Source: Gymnogyps californianus
Lineage: Eukaryota; Chordata; Aves; Accipitriformes; Cathartidae
Direction: 5' to 3'
DNA: 64,000 nucleotides
Assembly: GCF_018139145.2 (NCBI RefSeq)
Contig: NC_059487.1
Location: forward strand, 3,059,792 to 3,123,791
Shown: positions 1-10,480 of the stretch, piece after piece
How the letters are laid out: every line of letters begins with the position of its first letter
Position numbering within the stretch: position 1 is the stretch's first letter
Made by a program: the position numbers and the translations under genes
The notes under the pieces: generated by a model
Databases searched by the model: none
What the model was told of the DNA's origin: nothing
The model's input: the letters and a program-made list of their open reading frames with translations, nothing else

Positions 1-2480
1 AGTTTTGTGTGCACAGGTAGGCTGCACTGAAATGCAGTTGGATTTGGCACCTTCTAGCTTTGACCTGGGGAGCACTTGGGTGAATTTGTGCTCCAGCACA
101 CCAGGAAGAAGCTTATCTGGGAGGTGCTGGAGCTTAGGCTAGTGAAGACAGTCCCACGAGGTCCTCCTGTGCTGTCCTTCACGGTGGCAGGCTGTCCAGG
201 CAGGGACGGCCTCTGGGAGAGCACAGAGCCCAGGGCAGTGGATTTGGCAGGACCAAGCTAATGTTGTTCAGCTGCAATGGGGAACAGAAGATATAGGTCC
301 CGAACCCACCACCCTGCACCTGGGGTCTGGACCCAGCTCTGCACCTCACCTCTTACAGCCCTACCAGACTAGCGTTCGGGCTCCAGAGATTCAGAGATGT
401 ACCACCAGATGTACCATGTTATGCGTGATGCCAAGTACATTCTTTTGGGGAGATAACAATACCAGTTGGTCTATTTTTAATTCAGTTCCTTGACAGAACA
501 TTTAGTCGCTCCTTTTAGAGAAGAATTTTGTAATGGGTTCCTATCATGTCAATTTGGAAAGCGTTCCAGCCTCCCACTACTGAGAAGTGTAAAACTATTG
601 GCAACATATGGCATCCCCGTGGAGCTATTTAATTGTACAAAGGGCTGCCAAAAGATAAAAAGGGACTCAGAAAAAAAAAATAAAAAATACTACAGCTCCA
701 TTCTTCCCCTTTCAGCATCTAACAGCAAAACAGCTTGCTAGATTTTCTAAATCCTCTCTCAAACAAAGCTGAGCTGCTGCTTCAGTGGTTAATAAGCTGG
801 GGACTCTCATGGTGTGACTGGGGATTTGAGTCGAACCCAAGTTCTCGGCGGCTGAATTTTGCTACTACTTGGTGGTGGCCACTGCCCGGCATGGGACCCC
901 TGTTCCTCCTGGCCCTGTGGCCCAAGTGCTTGCTGTGGGGCTCAGCCTTGGGGATGGGGAGCTTGTGGGGTAGGATGAGGCATGGGGCAGGCTGGAGTGG
1001 ACACAGAGCCCGGGGGGTGCAGGTGGAGGCCCAGGGCAGCTGCCCAGGGCTGCTGGGGCTGGGGGTGCCCCTGATATGTCTACATCTCAAACTGGACCCC
1101 ACGAGAAACCTTGCAAAAGCTATTTCTTGGGACCTTTGGATATGTTGCTATTTAACAATGCTGTCATACAAAAACAGAAGACACATCTCAAGGGTCCCAA
1201 GAAGCTATATCGAATGTATGGTAGTTTTTATGACAGCTTGAAGGGTTTTCTTCAGAGCAACTAGCTTTGCAGGAGGAAAAACAGCTTCTGAATGTTTGAA
1301 TGATCTTCAGGCACTGCCTCACTAGGTGTGGGCATGGCCCCGCTGCACCCCCTGCACCCCATGCTGCCCCAGGCTCAGCCCCGTTGGCCCTCACTGTGTA
1401 TGTGCTGGACCACTCCTGGCTCGAGTCTGGGGGATCCAGCTTGTTCCCTTGGCCACCAAGGTGTGACAAGGGGCTTGGGCACTGCCCATGCACAGCAAAG
1501 CACCAGGGTGACCCTGGTTTGAGGATCTCTGCCCAAGAAAGCCCACCAACACCATCCCTGGGGGCCTCGTACCTTCAGCCGCACCAGCACATCCCTGCAC
1601 CATGCGCGACACCTCCCCAGGATGAATGCAAAGTGGAGGATGCAACACAACTCTCTCATTATTTGCTTTTTAAGTTCACAGTCCTCCCCAGAAGAAGCCT
1701 CCACCCCTTGAGGGCTCCCCAGAGGTGATGGCAAGCCAATGTTTAGGGGATGAGGATAGCAGTCGTGGGTGGCGTAGGGGCCTCACATCCACCGCTGATC
1801 CCTGGCCTGGGAAAATGCCTCTCCTGCCCCATGGAAACTTCATGAACGGAGGGAACAAACTATCCTTGTGCAGGATGTGGGGGTTGGAAATGCATGAAAA
1901 TGCGGGGGTTGAAAATCCATGTATTGGGTGAAGAGTTTATGGACGCCATGGATGGTGCTCCCACCTGCACAGCCCCTTGTACAGGGGTGCAGCCCCCGCA
2001 AGATGGACTACCCTTACCCCAGCCAGTAACCCTTAGTGGCTCAAACCTGCCAGTGTGGTGAGCAGGGCTTTACCCCAGCCCTGCGCCAGGAGCTAAGCAC
2101 TATGAACGCCAAGGGAGAGCTGCTGCTCCATGCTGACCATGGCACCTTAAACCCAATGGCCTGCTGGGTCCACACGCTATGCATGGTGCAGGGCTGAGAG
2201 GTCTGTGGTATGGGGCACACCATCCCAGGGTGGACGTCACCCGCTCCGACGGGTGGGCACTAAACTACTGGCCGTGGACAGGAGCAGTCTGGCCACACCA
2301 CATCAGATGGCCCAGGGCCATTCTCAGGAAGAACAGCATTGCAGGGACATAAGAGGAATTAAAAAAAAAACAACAACAAAAAGAATTTCAAAGTACATAA
2401 AACCTTAAAATTCTCATGGAAAAAAGGCAGGAAAGAAACAAGGGAGAAGGCAAACACCAAGCCCCATTCGGCTTAGTGAG
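1..2480. other. Unassigned noncoding stretch, partly GC-rich
   Basis: No gene is recognised. About 870-1750 is GC-rich and gives overlapping open frames on both strands, typical of stop-poor GC-rich noncoding DNA rather than of a gene. No family motif, signal peptide or convincing splice pair was found. It holds an 8-bp palindrome with a one-base centre (1502-1518, arms accagggt and accctggt) and a degenerate 25-bp tandem duplication at 1876-1925. A short A-rich run lies near 2360-2380. Confidence 0.5.
1876..1925. repeat. Imperfect 25-bp tandem duplication
   Basis: Two adjacent 25-base units (1876-1900 and 1901-1925) agree at 19 of 25 positions by eye. They share the core gggggttg followed by an A-rich part and then catg. 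This is a small local duplication with no evident function. Confidence 0.6.
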
Positions 2481-2879
2481 ATAATTCAAGAAATTATTAA
2501 ACCACAGTCATTCTGCTGAAAATGGAAATCCAACTTTAATTAATCCTATAAAAGGGAGCACTGAGGATGGCAAGCAACAGGTACGTTTGAAACTCAAGTT
2601 AGGAGGGAAGGGGAGCTTGAGGCCAAAACAGATACCCATAGAGAAACAGGCAGCAAAAGATCTTATTATATCAGACACTGGAAGTCTGCAAGAAAATTGC
2701 AGCACTATTGAAATGCCAGTCAAGGGAAGGGAAGAAAACTAGAGGGAAGCTACATTATTCATCACGAACCGTACGAGCCCCACACAGCCGTGGCCTGTTT
2801 GTGGGTAGAAAGGCCAAAGCTCCATCAGGGTTTTGTAAAGGGACACAAGAGGGAGTTAACTGAAGAAATAAGGAGAAAA

Positions 2880-3165
2880 AAACCCCAACACACAAGGCAG
2901 GGAAGGTGTCAGCCAAGAACTCTTAAGATCCTTCAGAAAGAAGAGGTGGAACAGAAACCAAAAATATCCAGTCTGTCACTAAAACCGCCCCCTGTACTGA
3001 AAACTTGGAGAGTCACAGGCTGCACAGCTCTGTAGGAGAAGCTCTAGGTTTCAACCCTGACTACACAAGCAGTGCAATACTGGGAAGACTGGATGACCTG
3101 GATACTCCTCTTGGATGGGGAAAAGTATATTCAAATGGATTTTCAGAAAATCTTTTGACCGCATT
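2880..3165 (+). mobile_element. CR1 LINE fragment, reverse-transcriptase N-terminal part
   Basis: In one plus-strand frame the translation around 2915-3020 (PRTLKILQKE, then SLSLK and LKTWRVTG) follows the CR1 ORF2 stretch just before the reverse-transcriptase core, where CR1 proteins read roughly PRVLKEL, then a spacer, then P-D-WR-A-VTP. Further on, in the same frame, MDFQKIF at 3135-3155 matches the RT motif usually written LDFQKAFD. The distance between the two motifs is clearly shorter than in an intact element, so part of the RT is deleted; stop codons also interrupt the frame. This is a dead retrotransposon copy. The segment 2500-2760 just upstream may belong to it, but I could not align it. 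Confidence 0.65.
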
Positions 3166-6100
3166 TCTCGAAATCAATTTTGACTAATAATTTTCTCATC
3201 TTCCAGGACTCAGGATGAGTCCTCCTCCCCATCCCTGCCAGGAGCATCCTGCTGCTTCTTGTGGGGGTCTCTCAGACCACCCTCTCCAGCAGCACTAGAG
3301 ACAGTGCAGCTGAGACCGTTCCTGTCCTCCCCTGCACTGCGCGAACCTGCTGGCCCTCACTGGAGTGACTGGAAAACCCTGCAGGGAATCCACGTCTCAT
3401 CCCCACGGAAAATCCCAATAGATCTTTTGCCTGCTTTCTGCTTTTTAGCCAAAGTTTCCTGCCAATAAAGGAAGAAATAGCCTGACGGAGATATAAATAT
3501 CTTGACTGAGATAAAAGATGCCTAATTCCCAGTGACTTTCCTATAATAATCCTAAGTCACCGAGGTGGTTTTGAAAAAGTTCTCCTGCGGTACCAGCACA
3601 GACGTGAGGTTTGGCCTCTGCGGGAGGAAGAGAGCCTGAGTGCATTACTCCACTAAGGGCCATTGCAGCTCCCCATTGGCATGCATTATTTATAGCAGGA
3701 CTAGCAGTAAATTAGTATCTGATGAGCTCTCAGATTGAGCCTTTGTGTTGGCTCAGTCCCACTAATGCAGCCTACGGAAAATCCTGCTGCTCAGAAGCGA
3801 TGTTGCAGGCTCTATCAACAGCACTCACCAAAACTTCCCTGTGCTATTAAGAAGATGATTCTCTGGTACTGTCTGCATGAATTGGAGCAAAAGGTGTCAT
3901 TGTCAATTCCAAGCTGGTCTTTATTAGCCCACATTGGATTTCGTTAGAAAAAGCTTTTTTGCATGGCAAATAATTAGATCTGGGAGATCACATAGAAAAA
4001 AACCACTGTCTAGAAATCATGCTTTTGTTTAATCAGAGGAGTAACAGAGACACATCTGCTGAATGAACTCACTTTCTTTTCCTAAGTTGAGCTGGGTCTC
4101 ATTAGTAAAGGAATTATTTTACTCTGAAGAAAGTCGACAGTTTGAACAAAAACTAGAACTCTCTTCTTGACCAAATGCATTTTAAAAAATTGTCTCTCTC
4201 CTCCTTCCCTTTTGCATTAGAGCTGACTTGTCATTCCAAAGATGAAGATTTATGTTGTTATTCTAACGGCATCTTGCTTTATGTCATGGGTTGGATTCAG
4301 CATTTGGTAATGCCATAAATGGGATCTGCAGCACATACACTAGCAGGAACAAACAGGAGGGGATCCTTCCTCCACAGCCCTGACTGACATCAGTATTGCT
4401 GTGGTTGGACTGGGCCCCCCCCAGAATGGTTCATCAGTAAGGATCCCCCCTGTGCAATATCAATAGCTGGAAAATCTCTGGGCATCAGAGATTGCCAGTG
4501 CCCGTGTTTCCCTATTCATATTACGCTCCCCTGCATTTCAGCAGTCCCGTTCTGGGGACCACCACTACCCCGCTGGCCTCCCCTTCTCTCTGAGGTGTCT
4601 GCTCCCATCCCTCCCAGTCCCACGCTCACTGGCATTTACTCTTCCCTTTGTTTCACCCCACACCTCCGCTCCCCTGGCTCTGTGCGAGACGAGGAGATTC
4701 CTGTCCCTTCTCGGCAAGTTGTATAAACGTTGGGGACAGCAGAGCGTGAGCAAGTCCTGCACCTCCTGAGAGAACACGGGATTGGGTTGAACATGAGCTG
4801 CTGCTTTAGCTCAGGCAAAAGCCAGAGCTGGGTCAAGGTTTACTGTCTCACAGGAGTGCCCCTAAACACAGGGGAATGTTGCTTTGTTCTTTTTAACAAG
4901 AAGGTCTTGGTTTCATCTCAGTATAAACTGGAAAGTCTTTAACATCTCAACATTTTTCAATGGGATGGGAAATACTTCCCACTGGACTCTAACAACTAGT
5001 GGAGCTTGTGGTCTCTCCCTAGTCATAAGATTTCAGTGAAATAATGAACCTCATTAAAAAAAAAAAAGAAAGCACATGAAAAATGCAATGTTCCAACTGC
5101 ATCATGTCCCCTTTTACAGAGGATGAGGATGGCTGATGCAGGATGCCCTATTTTGCTGCAGAATATCTCAGCGTGTAACAAGACTCTCCAGGGTCTCTTC
5201 TCGAACACTGGCCTACCTTAAAACTGCTTTTTCTTTGGTTGGTTGGTTTTGGTCATTTGAAAACCATCCAGAGACACTGCACTTGCAGACACATGAGAAA
5301 TCTTCAAGTAGAAGAAAAAACTTTCAAGTAGAAGAAATGCAGATGAGAAACCTCAGCTTTCTACAGAGGAGTCTTTTTTTAATCAGATCTGAAATGCAAT
5401 ATCAGTAACATGAGCTCTTTTAAACATTAACCAAACCGCAAGAACCATGTGTGCAGAGGAAAGGTTGCTAATTTCTTAGAAAAGTTTCTTGTTTCCTTTT
5501 TTATTTTATTGTTGCCGTAAGACTTTGCTGTAGGATGAGCGGAGGAAGGAGGTTGTTCTTATTGTTACAAAAAAAGAACAGAAGAAGAGAATCTGACTAC
5601 TTTTTCTTCAAGCACCCAGTGATGTCAAAAGGAGCAAGGTTCAGAGCATTCCCAGAGGGAGAGGGGACAGGGTGACCTGCAGACACTATGAACAGTGCTT
5701 TCTGGAGCTTGGATTCCCACCTTCTGTCCTGGCCATGCACGGTCCTCAGGTGGGACCATGAGATGACACTGAATCTGGACTGTCCCATCAACCTTATGGC
5801 AGATGTTCCTGATGCTGGCCAAGCTGCAAGCTCCAGCCCGTTAAGACCCCTGACTCCTCGGCGGGAGCTACAGCTCCCCAGCCCGCATCCAAGCTCTGGG
5901 AGGTGGGGATGTCTGCAGCAGAAGCTGTTTCACAGGTAGTTTTGGTAAACCAGCAAGGACATTCTAGAAGAGCTGGATGTAGAGAAGAACTGGGATGGGG
6001 TGATCACAGATTGGTTCAATTTAAACAGAAGGATGAACTAAACCTGAGCTTTTTTGGGGAAGGGCAGACTTTGAGAAACAGAGCACACAAATGCAGCCAG

Positions 6101-6440
6101 CCCTACTCGTGCTCTCAATCGGAGAGCACTAGGGCCTGAGTGCAGGGGAGACCTTGGGAAGTCAAAAGTGCAAAACTGATCTGGAAGGCACATTCCAGGC
6201 AAAGGGAGTAAATATACAGCTGGTCTCCTGGAAGAGAGATTGCAAGAAAGCAGAGAGCCTGAGAAGGGCAGAAGAAGAGATTGATCAACAAACTCCCTCA
6301 GAGTGCATAAACTGCAAGACTAAAATGAGACTTGCTGAAACTCAAGCTGAGTTACAACTTACAATTCTTTATTTTTTTTTAAAGTAAAGAATCTTAGGTC
6401 ACAGACAAAAAAAAAAGCAAGATGGATGAAATAAAAAATA
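3166..6440. other. Unassigned noncoding stretch
   Basis: No gene recognised. About 3640-4260 is AT-rich with words such as gcatgcattatttata and looks like possible conserved noncoding DNA, but this is only an impression. It holds an 8-C run near 4415, a poly-A run near 5057-5068 and a 20-bp-period duplication at 5303-5337. 6130-6390 is purine-rich and could be the upstream end of the CR1 copy that follows, but I cannot show it. Confidence 0.4.
5303..5337. repeat. Tandem duplication, 20-bp period
   Basis: The 15-mer ttcaagtagaagaaa occurs at 5303-5317 and again at 5323-5337, exactly 20 bases apart. The identity of the copies suggests a fairly recent slippage or duplication. Confidence 0.85.
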
Positions 6441-6459
6441 AATGTAGTTACAGCAAAAA

Positions 6460-7580
6460 ACGTAAATGTGTACTTTGCTTCAGTTTTCAATAAAGATGAT
6501 GCTTCAGGACACAAGGGCACAGGGATGATAGCTAATGGGCATGAGATTTATAAAAATGGAAATTTCAGCATCCAAGGTGAAAGCAAAACTGAAAGAGCTT
6601 TAATGCATTGAAGCCAGGGGGAACAAATAATCCGACCCAGACTCCTAAAATAACTGGCACATGAAATCAGGAGTCCACTCTTAGGGACTTTTAATACATG
6701 AGTCGAGCAGGAGAAAATGGCAAGCCTAGTCCTCCTGATTAAAAAAAGAAATAAAGGATCCAGGCAACTAGAGACATCGATGGTATGCAAAGCTTAGAAT
6801 AAATTTGTGAGGAAAGAATAATTAAAGACCTGAAGATAAATGGAAAATTGGATCAAATATAACAAATAAAACACTCAGATGATCCTGACGAGGAAAGTAA
6901 TAGAAACAGAATGAAATGTAATAGTACAAAGTGCAGAGCTGTGCATGCTGGGATTAATAACATGAATTTCTGCTTGAAGCTTGGGCCTCATCACTTGGAA
7001 ATGACAGAACAGGAGAGAAAGTTGTTTCCACTCATCTGTCACAGGGGGATGGTGAGCTGCCAGCGTGGTGCAGCTCTGAAAATGGCAAATATGCTTATCC
7101 CAGGCAACGTTTTCCCACTAGGAATGGGTGAATATGAGTACTGCGTCCCTGCCCAGGTGCGACCACGTCCAGGACCACTGCACATCTCTCGCCACCCGTG
7201 TTGAAGGACAGCGAAAGGGAAGGTGCAGAGAAAGGCTGCAGAAGGGGCCGTACGGGCTGAGAGCTCATCTGCCCAGGGAGAGGAAGGGCTTGGCTGGTGT
7301 AATAGAAAAAAGCAATGGCCAAGGGAGACATGACTGCGATGAGAGAAGGGGGAATAAACAGAGAGGAGGAAGAAAGCTATTTAAGCTAAAGGACTGTCTT
7401 GGAACAAGAACAAATGCAACATGCTGGCCATGAAAGCCTTTAGGAAGTTATCAGAAGATTTTTAATACAAGAGTTGTAATGATCTGGAACAGTATCCTGA
7501 AGATTAAGGGAAGGAGGAAACTAAACCTAGGCTTGAAGAAGAGATGGAGACATTCCTGGTGGGCTGTATGGTGTGGATGC
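6460..7580 (+). mobile_element. CR1 LINE copy, internally deleted
   Basis: From 6465 a plus-strand frame opens with VYFASVFNKDD, the CR1 ORF2 segment before the reverse transcriptase, and stays open to a stop at 6609. Next comes sequence like the following CR1 segment (ggcacatgaaat at about 6656-6667, tatgcaaagctt near 6784, attaaagacctgaa near 6821). At about 6865-6900 it jumps to the region after the RT active site: MKCNSTKC at 6911, INNMNFCLKLG, then MVSCQRGAALKMAN, each resembling the post-RT part of CR1 ORF2. LFKLKD and GTRTN near 7378-7415 and WNSILKIKG near 7485 are the ORF2 C-terminal block. The segment that should carry LDFSKAFD and FADD is missing. The true 5' and 3' limits are uncertain, and the copy is too mutated to be active. 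Confidence 0.85.
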
Positions 7581-10084
7581 TGGAGGTCTTTTCTCATCCT
7601 CCGGTCTTACAGCTGGGGAGGGGGATGTGAAACAAGTGGCTGGGCAGGAGGTGAAAGGTGTGGGTCACAGCTCCTGCAGCACAGCCAGAATTGCCTGGTT
7701 GCTTCGCCTAGAGGTGCAGTAATGATGGTCACCACCCAAGTGCCTTTGGTGTCTCTGCACGTTCAACCTTTCACATAAAAAGCCCCATGATTCTGTTATA
7801 AAAATCTCCTGGTTTGGGGGTAACTTTTTAATTCCTTTGCCACTGGAGTCAAGTTTTGGGTGTTAGTGTTGATGCTTCTGCAGACAAAATAAAGCTGAAA
7901 GTAAGAAAGTGGGGAAAAGTAGAACTGCCAGTAGATTTTCATGCAGGAGAGATTGGGTTTGAGGGAGAGGAAGCCAGACCTGGGCGATACTCACTGGGAA
8001 GGGACAGGACCGGGCAAGGCCTTTCTAACCTCCACAAGTGCCTGCTTTCACCCAAGGTACTGGTGCTTGAGTCTGGTGTGTTTCTAGAAGGCAGCTGATG
8101 CTGGGGCAGAAGGGACTTCCCATCACGTCTTGGAAAAAATGTTAGTCCTCTGCAGAAGGGCTGTACTTTGAGGCTGGACATAAAACCATCAGCTTTCTCT
8201 TGCGTGCCAGTATTATCTCGGCTTTCTCCCCCTTCCATTGCTCAGAGTCAGCTCCATGGACAAAGAGCTTAAAACCCAGACAGTGCCAAGCTGCGGCAAG
8301 CGCTGCAGGCTGGGCACAACATCTCTGCAGGGCCCTTGGCAGATCATGGTGTTGAGAGGGTTACTAGTGCAGGAAGGAATTGAAAGACAGATTCAGCTTT
8401 CACTTGCACTAACCTTAGCCTTGCTGGCTTTCGTGGTGGTCTTCCCGATTCAAAATACATAACCAAGACATGAGCAGGACTAGCTGATCCTGTTGCTGAA
8501 GCAGGAGGCAGAGCAGAGCCTTGATTTTTAAGTAGCAGTTGTGTCATTGATCAGCTGAGGTGGGGACACCGTGGCTGGACATGCAGGATGAACCCCCTGG
8601 TGTTTTCTCACAGACTGAAGGCACATCAACATTTCATCTGTTAGGAGTGGGTCTGTGAAATAAGAAAGTGCTGTTCTCCATCATCACTGGAGCCACTATT
8701 TAAATTCACTTGGATCACAGAGTAATTTTTCCACTCTGTTAAAGGTTTCTTTTGCAAGTGCCACTCCATGTCTCTTGATTTGATTTCCTTGTACCTTTTT
8801 TCATCCATTTTTAATAGGCTTCCAGATTTTTAATAGCTTTAGAGATTTCTTTTCTCCTTCATGTCTATGTTGTTGATTGTAAGACTGGCTTTTGGATGTC
8901 TCCTTTCTTTGATACCCCGCTTGCCTGGGTCGTCTTTGCACTTATCCTTTAAACATATTCTCAATGTACTTGGTTTACTTCATTGAGCATTTTTGAAAGC
9001 ATTGCCTTTGCTTTTCCTCTCAATTCTGTTATCTGAATACATCTTAGGTAATTAATCAGCTCCCATTGATCTGAACATAAATTTCCAGATTTTTCAGACA
9101 TTCATTACATGTGCTGAATAGAAGTGAGAGTGGCTGGATGAGAGAATTCATACCTGACAAACAACCCATCCAGATCTGAGCTGTTCCTTCTCCTCATGCT
9201 CTTCTCCTCATTGAGTAGCTGGGTGGGGGAGTGACGTTTTTCAGACAGCTGTGAGTGAGAAGTAAAAGCTCAGAATATAAATTCACTCTCTTAAGGGCTC
9301 TTCTTCCCAGTTCCTCTAGATCAGCAGCCATTTCTGAATTTAAAATGACCAGGATTAGCTGGTCCTACTAGTTGCTGTTTCATTCCTAAACCCACCTTCA
9401 GCTATAATACGTTTGGATCCCAAAGCACCACAGCATGGCCGTGGGAAGCTGGACCGGATGATCTCAAGCTCCCATCGCCCTGCACAGACACGTGTCTTGC
9501 TGTGAGCACCAGTTACCTTCTTTCACCCCGAAACCCAGCCTGTAGCTCTTTATCTGTGCCTCGAGAAGAACTGAGGACAGGTAATAAAAGTTAACATTAG
9601 ATCCAAATTACAGGACATACATGGAGATGCAGGAAATCATACTGTATCTTTGTCTCTACGTGTCCACTGTCATGGGGGAGCAGGGTGCAAATGAAGAAAA
9701 CCCCGATATGATTTACTGTATCGTGGGAGAAACAGTGTGCAGCCACACAGTAAAGCCCGTATCACGAAGCATTAACATAAGGGGCTGAATGACCATCTGT
9801 GTAATCTCAAGGGTCCCTGATGTAGGTTTTTCTTTGAGTTATAGCTTATATCGAGCTGCATAATATTATCCTCCTTTCCACTATCTTCAGTACTCCTGGA
9901 GGTACAGGATTTCCTGACAACTGGATTAAAAAGCAGCCCCAGCTTTCGCACGCCTTGGCCAGCTGCTGCCACCTTTGCCCTAAGCATGAGCACCCATCCC
10001 AATTACACTGAGTCCGGTGAAGTCACTCCTGTGTCGCTGGCACTTCACAGAGCAGCTCCAAAGTAGGGAAGGCTACTCGTTAGG
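7581..10084. other. Unassigned noncoding stretch
   Basis: No gene recognised. 8640-9120 is T-rich and AT-rich. The phrase gctggaccggatgatctc near 9450 resembles the end of avian CR1 elements (gctgga-agatgatctc), but the surroundings do not align, so it is not called. 9990-10050 has a phrase of the kind seen in old palindromic reptile repeats. Otherwise nothing stands out. Confidence 0.4.
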
Positions 10085-10480
10085 GGAACATTTCCTGCAT
10101 ATTTAAAGAGCTTTAAGTCCTATATGCATGTACCTCATTGTGCTTCATTGCCAAAAATGCAATTAATGGGTTTTCTACTGCAGCGCAGGGCAGAAATAGC
10201 ACTGCCTCACTTTTTGTGCTTTATGTACTCTCATGCTGTGAATAATGAGGAAAGTATTGTCAAAGTGGAATAAAAAAAGTGTATGAATTGCACATCTTAC
10301 TGAGTGGACGTGAATGACAAAGGCCATAGGTAGGGTATGGATCAGACAAACTGTATGTAACATCTCATCCTCATCTCCCTGGCAAATCAAAGTGGAAAGT
10401 GTTTGTAAGGCAAAGAGCTCAATTTAATCAACTCTCTCCCTCTCTCTCTGTATATATTTATATGGCCACCAGTTAGTTTA
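10085..10480. other. AT-rich island, possible conserved noncoding element
   Basis: This block is AT-rich, without obvious repeat sequence, and contains homeobox-type words (caattaatgg near 10160, gaataatgagg near 10240). It ends in a pyrimidine tract and a TA-rich tract at 10431-10463. Long AT-rich blocks of this texture in gene deserts are often conserved, but conservation cannot be tested here. Confidence 0.25.
10431..10463. repeat. CT-rich plus TA-rich simple repeat
   Basis: A run of CT dinucleotides broken by CCC passes directly into tgtatatatttatat. It is a low-complexity tract. Confidence 0.8.

Noticed and set aside
9440..9480. Phrase gctggaccggatgatctc like the tail of avian CR1
   Set aside because: The sequence before it does not follow CR1, and the expected terminal 8-mer repeats are absent.
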